Positions 1 to 9,282 of a DNA stretch of 64,000 bases are shown here, in pieces (position 1 is the stretch's first letter; each line of letters begins with the position of its first letter). Made by a program: the position numbers and the translations under genes. The stretch spans positions 2,976,001-3,040,000 of the forward strand of contig NZ_AP022565.1 of assembly GCF_010727325.1 (NCBI RefSeq). The letters run 5' to 3'. The notes beneath the pieces were generated by a model. The model saw nothing but the letters and a program-made list of their open reading frames with translations. It was not told where the DNA came from and ran no database searches. This DNA is from Mycolicibacterium alvei (GTDB lineage Bacteria; Actinomycetota; Actinomycetes; Mycobacteriales; Mycobacteriaceae).

Positions 1-1
1 C

Positions 2-52
2 GACGTCGTCGAGCACGGTCGGCTCAGTTTCCTCGTCGGGGCGGCTGAGTAA
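2..52 (+). CDS. C-terminal tail of an upstream gene (partial)
   Basis: A reading frame enters the window open and stops with TAA at 50-52, encoding about 16 residues ending in VGAAE. It is too short to identify. The only support is that it is open from the edge and that the following 110 bp carry no other gene. A competing frame stops at 48, so even the frame is uncertain. Confidence 0.25.
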   Translation, partial: DVVEHGRLSFLVGAAE

Positions 53-162
53 CCGCATAGTGCACCTCCGGTTGGTCTCGGCCGCACGCTAATGCGGCCG
101 GAACCGGCGTCGACGGCGGTGTCCCACCCAGCGGACAAATCCGTTGTGACGGATCGGCACCA

Positions 163-597
163 TCACCAATTCCGCAATGAGCACAACGCCCCTTTGGGGC
201 CGGCAGCGCGGTGGACGACGATCCCGTCGATGGCCAGCTCACAACGCAGAGTCTGGCTGGGTTGCGGAGCCAAGCCGGCCGTGGTGACGGTAACCATGGC
301 CCATTTCATGGGGTCGGCGAGCATCGTCTCGCGGATCCAGGGCTTGCCGGGCTCCAACGTCATATCGTCCCTAGGGCTGAACTCGTAGGGATTGTGGCTA
401 TAGTCGGCCCACGTCGGCGGGTCGACCTCGCGGAAATAGATGCCGACGGTCGTCGGCTGCTCCGCGGTGACCGTGTAGGTCACGCGGTGGGGCATCGGCT
501 CCTCGTCTGAGTGTGCCGGGGGCGCCACGGTAATACCGGCACCCAGGACGACAGCGAGAAGTGCGCTGACAGTGCCTGTGCGCCAACGCTTCAACAC
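163..597 (-). CDS. Exported MmpS-like beta-sandwich protein
   Basis: About 144 residues from the GTG at 597 (VLKRW...). A positively charged N-terminus is followed by a hydrophobic stretch (LLAVVLGAGITVA) and an AHS-type cleavage site, so export is likely. The rest follows the MmpS accessory-protein pattern: a VTYTV strand, an aromatic IYF strand, a P-x-W turn, a C-E-L-x-x-DG strand and a late Cys near the end. Classical MmpS proteins keep an N-terminal anchor and sit beside an MmpL transporter; neither is seen here. The frame stays open to an ATG at 660, which would overlap the upstream gene by 47 bp. The GTG start avoids this but has no clear ribosome site. Substrate unknown. Confidence 0.6.
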   Translation of the reverse strand: MLKRWRTGTVSALLAVVLGAGITVAPPAHSDEEPMPHRVTYTVTAEQPTTVGIYFREVDPPTWADYSHNPYEFSPRDDMTLEPGKPWIRETMLADPMKWAMVTVTTAGLAPQPSQTLRCELAIDGIVVHRAAGPKGALCSLRNW

Positions 598-613
598 CGC
601 GCGGTCCCGCGCA

Positions 614-1054
614 TCACAGGTCACCACGAAGCCACCTGCTCGATCCGTCAGTGGACACACAGCTCAGGAAGAGCCCGTCGGTCGCCTGGGCGACGGTGTT
701 CTCGAAACCTGTGCATGGGGTGTTCTCCTCGCGAATGCCCTTCAGCGGCGGCGACCGGAAGTAGCGCGGCTCGTAGCGGCGCGGGGACCCGCAGAACACC
801 ACCCGGCCCCAGGAAGTGGTGCCGAAGACGTAGTACGCGGTGTCCGAGCACGGCGCGCCGAGCACGACGCCACCGGTGATCCCGGGTACGCATGAGGGTT
901 CACTGCAGCCGACAGGTTCTGCGCCCGCCGGCGACGGAGCGACCATCGCCGCCGCAACGAGCAGTCCTGCCGTGGCTACCACCGGTATTCGCACGTACGA
1001 CACTGTGGCACGGCTGAATCCGGCCGCCAGCTCACGGCCCACTAGGTGGGACAT
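614..1054 (-). CDS. Small Cys-rich secreted protein of unknown function
   Basis: 146 residues. An N-terminal hydrophobic segment (IPVVATAGLLVAAAMVA) ending in SPAGAEP looks like a Sec signal with an AGA cleavage site near residue 45. The mature part of about 100 residues has six cysteines (CSEPSC, APC, FCG, TPCTG, LSC), suggesting a disulfide-stabilised extracellular domain. No family is recognised. It is followed 16 bp later on the same strand by the MmpS-like gene, so the two may be co-transcribed. The divergent gene starting at 1137 leaves about 80 bp for promoters. Confidence 0.6.
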   Translation of the reverse strand: MSHLVGRELAAGFSRATVSYVRIPVVATAGLLVAAAMVAPSPAGAEPVGCSEPSCVPGITGGVVLGAPCSDTAYYVFGTTSWGRVVFCGSPRRYEPRYFRSPPLKGIREENTPCTGFENTVAQATDGLFLSCVSTDGSSRWLRGDL

Positions 1055-1136
1055 TGTCCGTCAGAAGACCGAAGAAGTTGCACAGTGAACACTGCCGCGG
1101 CGACCACCGGTGGCCGGCGTACAGAGGAGTTTGGTC

Positions 1137-1649
1137 ATGTGGGTGTCGACTGCGTTCATTGGGGCGGCGGTGCTCACCGCCACTGGGGTGGCCGGCTTGT
1201 GCAGCCCGGTCGCCGCGGCGTCTCCGAGTTGGGGCCTCAACGGCACGTACACCGCCACGTCGAACGGCGAGTGGGCGAAAACGAACGACATCTTCCACGA
1301 CGAGGCCAGCATTCGTGGCACCTGGACGATCTCCACGACGTGCAGTTATCCCGGCGAGTGCACCGGCACGGTCGACACCGATTGGGGTTGGAGTGCGCCG
1401 ATCTACCAGAAGGGCGGCGTCTGGTACGTCAAGAAGACGGTGGACAACTGGCAGCCGTGCGGCGACGGAACTGCCGGCCCGGGTCTGCAGGTGTACCGAT
1501 TCTTCACCTCGAACAAAGATGCCACCGCGAATGATCCGGCCTCGACGACACTGCTGGGCGAGGACTCGACCACCGGTGTCAGCGGGTCATGCGGCACCAG
1601 CAAGGTCGTGTTCATCACGATGCCGTTCAAGCTCGTCAAAACCGCCTGA
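1137..1649 (+). CDS. Secreted protein of unknown function
   Basis: 170 residues from the ATG at 1137, chosen because an AGAGGAG ribosome site lies 8-9 bp upstream (1123-1129); a longer frame from 1110 lacks this. The N-terminus is a Sec signal (AFIGAAVLTATGVAGL...VAAASP). The mature part is rich in Trp, Gly and Thr, with four cysteines (TCSYPGEC, PCGDG, SCG) and a WTIS-type beta pattern. It looks like one of the small mycobacterial exported beta proteins without a known function. It is convergent with mceF and shares the hairpin terminator at 1688-1714. Confidence 0.75.
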   Translation: MWVSTAFIGAAVLTATGVAGLCSPVAAASPSWGLNGTYTATSNGEWAKTNDIFHDEASIRGTWTISTTCSYPGECTGTVDTDWGWSAPIYQKGGVWYVKKTVDNWQPCGDGTAGPGLQVYRFFTSNKDATANDPASTTLLGEDSTTGVSGSCGTSKVVFITMPFKLVKTA

Positions 1650-1687
1650 CCAGAGAGCTTTACAGCTACTCGATCAGGTATGCAAAT

Positions 1688-1714
1688 CCCCCGCAATGGT
1701 TTCCATTGCGGGGG
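1688..1714. terminator. Bidirectional hairpin terminator between mceF and the secreted-protein gene
   Basis: A perfect 12-bp inverted repeat (CCCCCGCAATGG and its complement) with a TTT loop, flanked by AAAT on the left and CTTT on the right. It lies between the convergent stop codons at 1649 and 1734, so it can end transcription from both sides. Confidence 0.85.
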
Positions 1715-1733
1715 CTTTCGCATTCACGGGCAC

Positions 1734-3290
1734 TCAGGTGGTAAACAGGTCTTTCCACGTCGGGTCCCCGGTCTGCGGCACCAGATCGGTCTGTCGGTAC
1801 ACCTTGCCGTCCGGTGTGGCGTACCGCCCCGTCTTCGGGTCGTAAGTGGCGATCGCGACCGATGGGCCGCCAGATCCACTGGGAGTGAAGGCACTCGGCG
1901 CCATCGTCGGCGCGTCCGGGCTCGGCGGCACCTCACCTGCCGGCGGTGCGACAGGCGTTTCGGCAGGCGCGGCAGCCGGCGGCATCGGGGTGCCTTCGAC
2001 CGGTCCGTGGATGGCGGCATCTCGATCAGCCCGGGAATCCGGTGCTATCCCCTGCGCCAGCAGATTGGGATCGATCGGGTAGGGGCCGAGGGGGTGCTGG
2101 CGCATCGCCAAAGGCTCGTAAGGTCGGTCGCTGTCGCAGATTTCGACAGTGGGAGCGCGTTTTCCGGGTTTCCCCATGCACGGGTAGTTGCGCGCTCCGC
2201 GCACGCCGATCGGCGAATCCTGCGGCAGTTTGCAGTACAACCCGTCGGGGGTGTCGATGTCGCTGGTGTCCTCCGGAGACCGCCACGCCGACGGCGGGAG
2301 GAACCCGACGGTGCACGCCGGCGGATCTCCGATATTGAGAGTGAAGTCGCCCAGCGACATTCCAACCGGGTTGTTCTTCGGCGCACCGTAGGACTGTGTC
2401 GAGGCCACGACTGGGGGCAGCAGCACCAGCAATTGCTCCAGCGACGGGTGATAAGTCACCCCGACCTGACCCAAGCTGGTGAGGTTGGCGAGCAACAGAG
2501 GCAACGTGGGTTTGACTTGGTTGAACAAGCGGGATGCTTCGTCGGCGGTCCCCGGCCCGTCCTTCAGCAAGGTGCGCACGTGCTGGTCGTCGTCGGCGAC
2601 CTGCTTGGTTATCCCGGCCATGCTCCGGGCCCAGGTGCGGATCGCATCGACCGACTCGGCCTGCCCGTCGAGTAAGGGCGCACCGTCGTCGATGAGCGCC
2701 CGGGACTGATCTGAGGCAGCATTCGCCTCGTTGATCAGTCTCGACGAGGAGTCCAGCAGTGCCCCCATGTCATTTCCAGTCCCGTTGAACGCCTTGAAGG
2801 TTTCGTCGAGCAGCGGGCCGATCTTGTCCTTCGGGATGCTGCCCATGAGTGAACTGACCTGATCGAGCATCGGTCCCACGGCTTGGGGAATCGACGTGCT
2901 GGACGCCGGGATCACCGAACCGTCCTGGAGATATGGTCCCGAGTCGTTGCGGGGCTGCAGATCCACGTACTGTTCGCCCACCGCCGACACGCTGAGGACT
3001 GCGGCGTGCAGGTCCGCGGGCACCTTGGGTGACGTGTTAAGCGACAGTGTCGCCACCGCTCCGTCACGGGTGGGCCGCACCTCGGTGACCTTCCCCATCT
3101 GCACACCGCGGTAGGTGACATTCGAGAACTGGTACAACCCACCGGTTCCGGGCAGTTGCAGGGTCACCGTCATCCGCCCGATCCCCAACAGGGTCGGTGC
3201 CTGCATGTACACGATGCCCATCAGGGTCATCCCGATCACCGACGCCACCGCGAAGATGACCAGCTGAATTCGGACAAAGCGGGTAAGCAT
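1734..3290 (-). CDS. mceF: Mce family protein MceF
   Basis: 518 residues; sixth substrate-binding subunit of the Mce lipid/steroid importer. One N-terminal membrane segment (residues 8-30, QLVIFAVASVIGMTLMGIVY) is followed by the MlaD/Mce domain (about 35-115, with LPGTGGLYQFSNVTYRGVQMG), then the long helical Mce region. The C-terminal 100 residues are Pro/Ala-rich and end in a YDPKTGRYATPDG-type motif often found at the end of Mce proteins. The start overlaps the mceE stop by one base. It is the last gene of the operon; the bidirectional terminator follows. No Mce-associated (mas) genes follow it, unlike in mce1 or mce4. Confidence 0.93.
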   Translation of the reverse strand: MLTRFVRIQLVIFAVASVIGMTLMGIVYMQAPTLLGIGRMTVTLQLPGTGGLYQFSNVTYRGVQMGKVTEVRPTRDGAVATLSLNTSPKVPADLHAAVLSVSAVGEQYVDLQPRNDSGPYLQDGSVIPASSTSIPQAVGPMLDQVSSLMGSIPKDKIGPLLDETFKAFNGTGNDMGALLDSSSRLINEANAASDQSRALIDDGAPLLDGQAESVDAIRTWARSMAGITKQVADDDQHVRTLLKDGPGTADEASRLFNQVKPTLPLLLANLTSLGQVGVTYHPSLEQLLVLLPPVVASTQSYGAPKNNPVGMSLGDFTLNIGDPPACTVGFLPPSAWRSPEDTSDIDTPDGLYCKLPQDSPIGVRGARNYPCMGKPGKRAPTVEICDSDRPYEPLAMRQHPLGPYPIDPNLLAQGIAPDSRADRDAAIHGPVEGTPMPPAAAPAETPVAPPAGEVPPSPDAPTMAPSAFTPSGSGGPSVAIATYDPKTGRYATPDGKVYRQTDLVPQTGDPTWKDLFTT

Positions 3291-4522
3291 CAGTTGCCAC
3301 CTCCGTTCGGCGCTGCAGGGTCAGATGGCGGTGTCACGGCGGGCGGATCGGCCGGCCCTTCGTCCGGAGCCGGGTCGACCAGCGGCGGCATCGTGGCCAC
3401 TGCCGGTGGTGGCGGAGTCAGTGGCATGTTCAGGGGATCCTTGGTGTAGTTCGAGAACCAGGGATCGCCGGGCGCCGGCGTCAACGGCAAGCCCTCCTGG
3501 CCCCACCTGGTCCCCAGGAACAACCCTCGTTTCAGCCGCGGGACGGTGAAGTCGAAGGTGATGAACTGGTTGAGGTAGTCCCCGCGAATGGCCCGGTCGA
3601 TGAAATTCTGCGGGTAAGGGAACGCCGGTGCGTAGGCCAGCACGGTTCCCAGATTCGGGCCGACATCGGCCAGTGCCTTCACCGTGGGTTCGAGGTTACG
3701 CAGGTTGGTCAGCAGGTCGTCCCGCGTGGCATGGACGAGCTTGGTCGCGGTGTCGCTGAACTGACCGAACTTCTCCAATGCCGTGGTGATGCGCGGGCGT
3801 TCCTTCACCAGGACGTCCAGGGCCGGAGGGATCCGTTGCAGCGCCGTGGTGATCACCTCCTGCTGCCCGGACAGCGTGCCCGCCAACCGGTTCAGTGCCG
3901 TGATCGACGCGTTGATGTCGTCGCGCTGGTTGGCGAACATGCCGACGATGTCGTCGAGCCGGGTCAGCAGATCGCGAATCTGGTCTTCCCGGCCGTTGAG
4001 CGCAGCGTTGAATTCGGTGACCAGGTCACCGATCTTGCCCAGACCGCCACCGTTGACGAGGACCGACAGCGACGACAGGGTCTGTTCGGTCGACGGATAA
4101 GTCGAAGTCTGGTTGAGCTCGAGGGTGGCGCCCGGTGTCAGCCGCCCTGACGGCGACTGCCCCAGCGGGGGATCGAGTGCGATGTGCATGGAGCCCAGCA
4201 GGCTGGTCTGCCCCACGGTGGCGACCGCGTTGGCCGGAACGACGACGTCGGGCTTGACCGAGACCTCCACGTCCGCGTGCCAGCCCTTCACAACCATGCG
4301 GGAGACGCTGCCCACGATGACATCGCCGATCATGACGGGCGAATTGGCTTCCAGCGTACCGATATTGGCGAGCTCGACATGATAGGTCGTGGCGTCAGCC
4401 CCGCGCCCCACCGTGCCGGGCAGAGGCAGCGAATTCAGTCCGTGGAACGCACAGCCGGTCAGGGTCACCGCTGCGCAGGCGGCTACCGCGGTCAGGCGCG
4501 TCAGTGACCTCCGAGCGGTCAT
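3290..4522 (-). CDS. mceE: Mce family lipoprotein MceE (LprK type)
   Basis: 410 residues from the ATG at 4522. The N-terminus has RR, a hydrophobic run and the lipobox LTGC (Cys about residue 23), so this is the lipid-anchored subunit normally fifth in Mce operons. The MlaD/Mce domain covers about residues 45-125, followed by heptad-like helices (about 150-290) and a Pro-rich tail. The start overlaps the mceD stop in an ATGA, consistent with translational coupling. The substrate cannot be deduced from this protein alone; the surrounding steroid genes suggest a sterol or steroid. Confidence 0.93.
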   Translation of the reverse strand: MTARRSLTRLTAVAACAAVTLTGCAFHGLNSLPLPGTVGRGADATTYHVELANIGTLEANSPVMIGDVIVGSVSRMVVKGWHADVEVSVKPDVVVPANAVATVGQTSLLGSMHIALDPPLGQSPSGRLTPGATLELNQTSTYPSTEQTLSSLSVLVNGGGLGKIGDLVTEFNAALNGREDQIRDLLTRLDDIVGMFANQRDDINASITALNRLAGTLSGQQEVITTALQRIPPALDVLVKERPRITTALEKFGQFSDTATKLVHATRDDLLTNLRNLEPTVKALADVGPNLGTVLAYAPAFPYPQNFIDRAIRGDYLNQFITFDFTVPRLKRGLFLGTRWGQEGLPLTPAPGDPWFSNYTKDPLNMPLTPPPPAVATMPPLVDPAPDEGPADPPAVTPPSDPAAPNGGGN

Positions 4523-5976
4523 GGGGTGCCTCCTGGGGCGGGTGGTGCGGGGGCCGGAGCCATCTCGGCGGGTAGGAGCATGTCCCCCAACGACTTCGGC
4601 GCTTGCACCGGTGTGTCCGCGACGATCGGTGATCCGGGATAGGCCGCGGGTGACGGGTTCGCGGGAAATCCGTTGGGTGCATACGAGCCCGGCGGGCCCG
4701 GAGGCGCACCCCATCCCGCCGGCGGTGCCACGTCACCGGCACCGGTGTAGGCCGACACCGCCGGCGGCTGATCCGCGTACGGCTGGGGACGCCCGCCGGC
4801 CCCACCAGGTGCGAGGTTGGGATCGGTGTACACCAGGTTCTCCGGGCTGGGCGCCTTGCGCAGGTAGGCGTTGAAAGGCATCGGCAGGTAGTTGAAGTTG
4901 ATCAACGACAGGGCAGGCCCGAGGTACTGGGCACACAGTTTGGAGGATTCGGACGCCGTGGCGTTCTTCACCGCCGAGATCGCCGAGCACACCACCGAAA
5001 CCGGATCGGCGAAGTTCGACAGCGCGAAAGCACCGACGGCGGTCCCACTGTCGGGGTTGTAGATGTTGTAGCCGTTGGCGATCGCGTTGGGCGCGACGTG
5101 CAGCACGTTCTCCAGCTTGGCCTTGTTGTCCACCAGATTCTGGGTGACGTTGTTCAACCGCTCCAGTTGCTCAGCGGTCTGATCACGCGTGCCGGCGATG
5201 AACCGCCGGACGTTGCCGACGGCATCGGCCAGATTGGTCAGCGCACCGTCCAGATCGGAGCGACTCCCGTCGACGACACTGGTGACGTTGGCGAGATGTC
5301 CCTGGAATTCCACGATCTGGGCATTGCTGTCCCGCAGTGCCGTCACGAAGATCTGCAGGTTCTTGATGGTGCCGACGAGATCGCCGCTCCCCTGGCCGAG
5401 GATCTTTGCAACACCGGACAACTGGCTGATCGCCTCGTGCAGTTTCTCACCGTTGCCGTTCATGGCGGCGGCGGCACTGTCGACGAACCGGCTCAGCGAG
5501 GTGGCCGACGCGCCGTTCAGCGGTCCCAGGTCGCTCGCCAACCGCATCAGCTGGTCCTTGACCTGGTCCCACTCGACGGGCACGGCGGTGCGCTCGACAC
5601 CGATCTGCGCGCCGTCGGCCATGGTCGGCCCGGAGTCTTCGTAGGCCGGGGCCAGCTGGACATAACGAGCGGCAACCAGGTTCTGCGCCATCAGGATCGC
5701 CTTGGCGTCGGCCGGAATCTTCACACCGTGATCGACGGCGAGGGTGATCCGCGCCTGCCCGCCGACCGGTTCGATGCTCGTGATGGAGCCGACCTTGACG
5801 CCTGCCACGCGGACCTCGTCGCCCGGGTAGATCGCGGTGGCCGAGGTGAAGTACGCAGTGATGGTGGTGGGCTTGAAGGCGGTCTGCCGCACGATCACCA
5901 CCGTGCCGGCCAGTGCCAGCGCGGCGATCAGCACCAACACGGTGCGGCTGGTCCGCTTGCGATTGCGGGCGATCAT
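4519..5976 (-). CDS. mceD: Mce family protein MceD
   Basis: 485 residues from the ATG at 5976, which overlaps the mceC stop (ATGA). There is one N-terminal membrane segment (about residues 11-30, LVLIAALALAGTVVIV) and an MlaD/Mce domain (about 35-115, YFTSATAIYPGDEVRVAGVKVG). The helical region follows, then an unusually long Pro/Gly/Ala-rich tail of roughly 100 residues with repeated PPAG, PGPPG and PAAYPG blocks. Such low-complexity tails are common in actinobacterial MceD and probably cross or contact the envelope. Confidence 0.93.
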   Translation of the reverse strand: MIARNRKRTSRTVLVLIAALALAGTVVIVRQTAFKPTTITAYFTSATAIYPGDEVRVAGVKVGSITSIEPVGGQARITLAVDHGVKIPADAKAILMAQNLVAARYVQLAPAYEDSGPTMADGAQIGVERTAVPVEWDQVKDQLMRLASDLGPLNGASATSLSRFVDSAAAAMNGNGEKLHEAISQLSGVAKILGQGSGDLVGTIKNLQIFVTALRDSNAQIVEFQGHLANVTSVVDGSRSDLDGALTNLADAVGNVRRFIAGTRDQTAEQLERLNNVTQNLVDNKAKLENVLHVAPNAIANGYNIYNPDSGTAVGAFALSNFADPVSVVCSAISAVKNATASESSKLCAQYLGPALSLINFNYLPMPFNAYLRKAPSPENLVYTDPNLAPGGAGGRPQPYADQPPAVSAYTGAGDVAPPAGWGAPPGPPGSYAPNGFPANPSPAAYPGSPIVADTPVQAPKSLGDMLLPAEMAPAPAPPAPGGTP

Positions 5977-7055
5977 CGACTTCCTCCAGGAATGCCGTTG
6001 TGGGGCCATGGGAATTCGGCACGTGGGCCGGCATTGTCCGGTGGTTGTCCGGCGTTGGTGCCGCGCCGGAATCCGAAGGCGTAGTCGAGGAAGGGCTGAA
6101 GGGTCTGCGCCGGCAGCAGGTTTCCGACGAACGCGTTGTAATACCAGCCGTTGTTCACCGATTCACCCTGGGTGACCTGGTATTTGGCGAGGCCCGCCAG
6201 CGCGCCCGCGATGTTGTCGCGGTTCTTCTCCAGCATCGCCGTCACCGAGTTGAGCTGCTTGAGCGTGGGTGCGAGCTCTTCTTCGTTGTCGTGGACGAGT
6301 CCGGAGAGCTGCTGGGCCAGCGCCGAGGTATTGGCCAGCAGGTTGACGATCGCGTACCGGCGTTGGTCGAGCACCCCGGTCAACGCGTTCGCGTCCAGCA
6401 GCAGCGTGTTGACCTGCTCGCTGCGCTTCGAGAGGATGCCGGTCACGTCGGCAGCGCTCTTGAGCAGGTTGGACAGCGACTCGTTGCGACTGTTCAGGGT
6501 TTCCGACAGCCGGGACAGACCCTCGAACGTCGGTCCCAGTTGCGGCGCCATGCGATCGATGGTGTCCGACAACGTATCCAGGGATTGCGTGAGCGCAGCG
6601 GTGTCGGTACCGGCCGTGTTGTTCGTGAAGTCGCCGACGGCGTTGGTCAACGAATACGGTGACGCCGTCCTGGTGATGGGGATGGTGTCCGAGGAGCGCA
6701 TTGTGCCCGCGCCGGCCGGTTCCAGGGTGAGCATCCTGGCACCGAGCATGGTCCCGGTGCGGATGTGCGCGGTGGTGGCCGAGCCCAGGCGCACCTTGCT
6801 GTCGAGAGTGAAGGTCACCAGCGCCTTGCCGTGACTCAGGCTGACGTCGGTGACGAGACCCTTGGTGACCCCGGAGATCTTGACGTCGTTACCGGCGGTG
6901 ATCCCACCGGCCTCGGCGAACAGTGCGTGATACTTCACCGACGTGGCCCAGGACCACAGCGCCTGAGGACGGAGCCCGACGGCGATGACCATCGCGATCA
7001 GAACGATCCCGATGAGTCCGCTCCGAATGAGGTGCGATCCACGGTATTTCAGCAT
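5973..7055 (-). CDS. mceC: Mce family protein MceC
   Basis: 360 residues from the ATG at 7055, sharing one base with the mceB stop. It has an N-terminal membrane segment (about residues 12-28, GLIGIVLIAMVIAVGL), an MlaD/Mce domain (about 38-118, with AGNDVKISGVTKG) and a long helical part. The tail is short compared with MceD and MceF. A longer frame to 7148 would run through the end of mceB and is rejected. It belongs to the hexameric Mce complex that carries lipids across the periplasm-like space to the YrbE permease. Confidence 0.93.
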   Translation of the reverse strand: MLKYRGSHLIRSGLIGIVLIAMVIAVGLRPQALWSWATSVKYHALFAEAGGITAGNDVKISGVTKGLVTDVSLSHGKALVTFTLDSKVRLGSATTAHIRTGTMLGARMLTLEPAGAGTMRSSDTIPITRTASPYSLTNAVGDFTNNTAGTDTAALTQSLDTLSDTIDRMAPQLGPTFEGLSRLSETLNSRNESLSNLLKSAADVTGILSKRSEQVNTLLLDANALTGVLDQRRYAIVNLLANTSALAQQLSGLVHDNEEELAPTLKQLNSVTAMLEKNRDNIAGALAGLAKYQVTQGESVNNGWYYNAFVGNLLPAQTLQPFLDYAFGFRRGTNAGQPPDNAGPRAEFPWPHNGIPGGSR

Positions 7056-8086
7056 CAGGGCTCCCCACAGCGTCCGGTGTTCTGCATGATCCACGGGAAG
7101 TACGCGGTGCGCCCCTGCAGGTCGGTGACCCGGACATTCATGCCGCACAGGTACTGATTGATGAAGCTGCCGTAGGCCCCCAAACGGACCAGCTTGCGGT
7201 AGTTCTTGGGTGCGTTCTGCAACGAAAGATCCATCCGCGCCATGTCATCCTCGTTCGAGAGCAGCGGCGCCAGCCGGGTGAGTTGATCGACGGTGCCTGA
7301 CAGCGGCGGCCGGGCCTGGGTCATGAGGTCTGTCAGAGACGCGGTTCCGTTGTCGAGCGCGGTGATCGCCTCGCCGATGGGATCGCGTTCCTGCGACAGT
7401 CCGGTGATGAGTTGTTGCAGTTGCTCGACGGCTCCCGAGAATCTGTCACCGTCCTTGGCAACCGTTGCCACGGTGGTTTTCAGGTTGTCGATCAGCTGTT
7501 GCACGGTCTGCCCGTTGTCGGCGAGCGCCTGGGTGAACGAGGTCGTGTGCGCCATCAGCGATTCCACCGTGCCGCCCTGGCCCTGCAGGATCTGGATCAG
7601 CGAGTTCGTCAGCGCATTGACATTCTGGGCGTTGAGTCCCTGGATGACGGGCTTGAGCCCACCGAGCAGGAGGTCGAGATCCAGTGCCGGCTCGGTCCGC
7701 TCGAGCGGGATCTGCGAACCCGCCGGCTGAATCTTGGTCGACCCAGGACTGTCGAGCAACTCGAGATAGCGGTTGCCGACCAGATCCAGGTAGCGCACCG
7801 CAACCTTGGTCGCGGTTGTCATGACGACTTCGCGGTCCGAGTCGAAGTGGACCAGCACGGTGTTGTCAGGTTGCAGCGCAACGTCGTTGACCGTGCCGAC
7901 CCGAATGCCCGCCACCCGCACGGAATCGCCGACCTTCAGGCTGGACGCGTCGCTGAACACGGCCGAATAGCCGTTGGTCGATCCGGTGCGGTACTGGCCC
8001 ATGATCGCGAACAGCGCTGCCGTCAGGAGCAACATCGTCACGCCGAACACGCCGAACTTGAGCGCGGTGCCGATGCTGCGCGTCAT
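7055..8086 (-). CDS. mceB: Mce family protein MceB
   Basis: 343 residues from the ATG at 8086 (MTRSIGTALKF), overlapping the mceA stop in an ATGA. A membrane segment at about residues 9-28 precedes the MlaD/Mce domain (about 35-115, with FSDASSLKVGDSVRVAGIRVG). The C-terminal region carries two cysteines (YLCGMN and GRCGEP) that could pair. Part of the same translationally coupled operon. Confidence 0.93.
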   Translation of the reverse strand: MTRSIGTALKFGVFGVTMLLLTAALFAIMGQYRTGSTNGYSAVFSDASSLKVGDSVRVAGIRVGTVNDVALQPDNTVLVHFDSDREVVMTTATKVAVRYLDLVGNRYLELLDSPGSTKIQPAGSQIPLERTEPALDLDLLLGGLKPVIQGLNAQNVNALTNSLIQILQGQGGTVESLMAHTTSFTQALADNGQTVQQLIDNLKTTVATVAKDGDRFSGAVEQLQQLITGLSQERDPIGEAITALDNGTASLTDLMTQARPPLSGTVDQLTRLAPLLSNEDDMARMDLSLQNAPKNYRKLVRLGAYGSFINQYLCGMNVRVTDLQGRTAYFPWIMQNTGRCGEP

Positions 8087-9270
8087 CCCGGTTGTCCTAT
8101 CTGAGGTGTGTTGCGGGGCGGACCGTCGAGCGGGCCGTACAACGCCTGCTTGAGTCCCTCGGAGTTCAACAGGATTCCTTGGTTTCCGTACTGCGCCGGG
8201 TTGGCATCGATGTCGGTGACCACGAACGGCGGCCGTTGTTCGAAGCCGACCTCGGGCAGGCCCTGGCACTGCGGGCCGCCGGTGGCGGCAACCTTCGGCA
8301 GGTTGCCCGGGTAGCGGTAGCGTTCGGTGCCCAGCAGGAACGAGTCCAGCAGCATGACGCCGGGTAGAGGCTGTGGCGGTCCCATCGCCAGCGGCACCAT
8401 TCCCTTCAGCACACAGTTGAGTGCCGGGTTGTACTGGTTGAGCAGATTTGTGGTCGGCACCAGCAGCCGCATCGCGTCGGTCACCCCGGCGCTGTTGGTC
8501 GAGACCACCTCATTGCCGACATCGGCCAGTCCGATCGCGCTGACCAACAACGCATCCAGATCGTCTCGGTGCTCGACGAGCGTGTCGCTGAGTTGCGTCG
8601 CGTTACGGACGGTGTCCATCAGATCCGGACCGGCGTCGGCGTAGGCATTGAAAACCTCTGGTGCGACGTCTATTTCATGACTCAGTGTGCCGAGGCTGGG
8701 TGCGAACTTGGCCAGCATGGCGTCGAGATCGACCAGCGTCTGGCCGAGCTTGTCGCCGCGACCGTCGATGGCCTGGGCCATCGCGCCGAGTGTCTCGTTG
8801 AGCTTTTCCGGTTGGATTTGTGCCAGCACCGACACCAGCTGTTCGAACACCGTGTTGATCTCGACGGTGGTGTGCGTGGCGTCGAGCACCTGGCCGGCGT
8901 ACATCGAGTTCTTCGACGGCTCAGGCGGCGGCACGAGCTGGACGAACTTGGCGCCGAACACGGTGCTGGAAGCGATCTCCACACCGGTGTTGGACGGAAT
9001 CAATTGCAGATCAGCGGGATTCATCGCCAGACGAAGCGCTGCCTGCCCGTCCGGCAGAGTTTCGATGGCGACGACCTTGCCGACCTGCGCTCCGTGCAGT
9101 TTGACCTTGGCGTCGGGGTTCATCACCAGACCGGCCCTCGGCGAGATGACGGTCACCGAGGCGGTGGGGGCGACCCCGCCGCGGAACAGCACGACCGCGC
9201 CGGTGACGACTGCGGCGATCACCGCGACCGTGGTCAGCCCGACCAAAAGACGTATAGCGTCACGCGACAT
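8083..9270 (-). CDS. mceA: Mce family protein MceA
   Basis: 395 residues. The N-terminal membrane segment (about residues 9-30) is followed by the MlaD/Mce domain (SPRAGLVMNPDAKVKLHGAQVG, about 43-65, and VPSNTGVEIASS-like strands). The helical domain carries the MceA-type pattern around AGVTDAMRLLVPTTNLLNQYNP. Two cysteines (NCVLKG and PQCQG) are typical of MceA. The gene starts 12 bp after yrbEB. In the mce4 system of M. tuberculosis the homologous protein serves cholesterol import; here the surrounding steroid genes suggest a related substrate. Confidence 0.93.
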   Translation of the reverse strand: MSRDAIRLLVGLTTVAVIAAVVTGAVVLFRGGVAPTASVTVISPRAGLVMNPDAKVKLHGAQVGKVVAIETLPDGQAALRLAMNPADLQLIPSNTGVEIASSTVFGAKFVQLVPPPEPSKNSMYAGQVLDATHTTVEINTVFEQLVSVLAQIQPEKLNETLGAMAQAIDGRGDKLGQTLVDLDAMLAKFAPSLGTLSHEIDVAPEVFNAYADAGPDLMDTVRNATQLSDTLVEHRDDLDALLVSAIGLADVGNEVVSTNSAGVTDAMRLLVPTTNLLNQYNPALNCVLKGMVPLAMGPPQPLPGVMLLDSFLLGTERYRYPGNLPKVAATGGPQCQGLPEVGFEQRPPFVVTDIDANPAQYGNQGILLNSEGLKQALYGPLDGPPRNTPQIGQPG

Positions 9271-9282
9271 CAGATGCCTTCT

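Noticed and set aside
1680..2675. Long plus-strand open frame opposite mceF
   Set aside because: It is Arg-rich, without a family pattern, and lies wholly antisense to a clear Mce gene; a GC-rich codon shadow.
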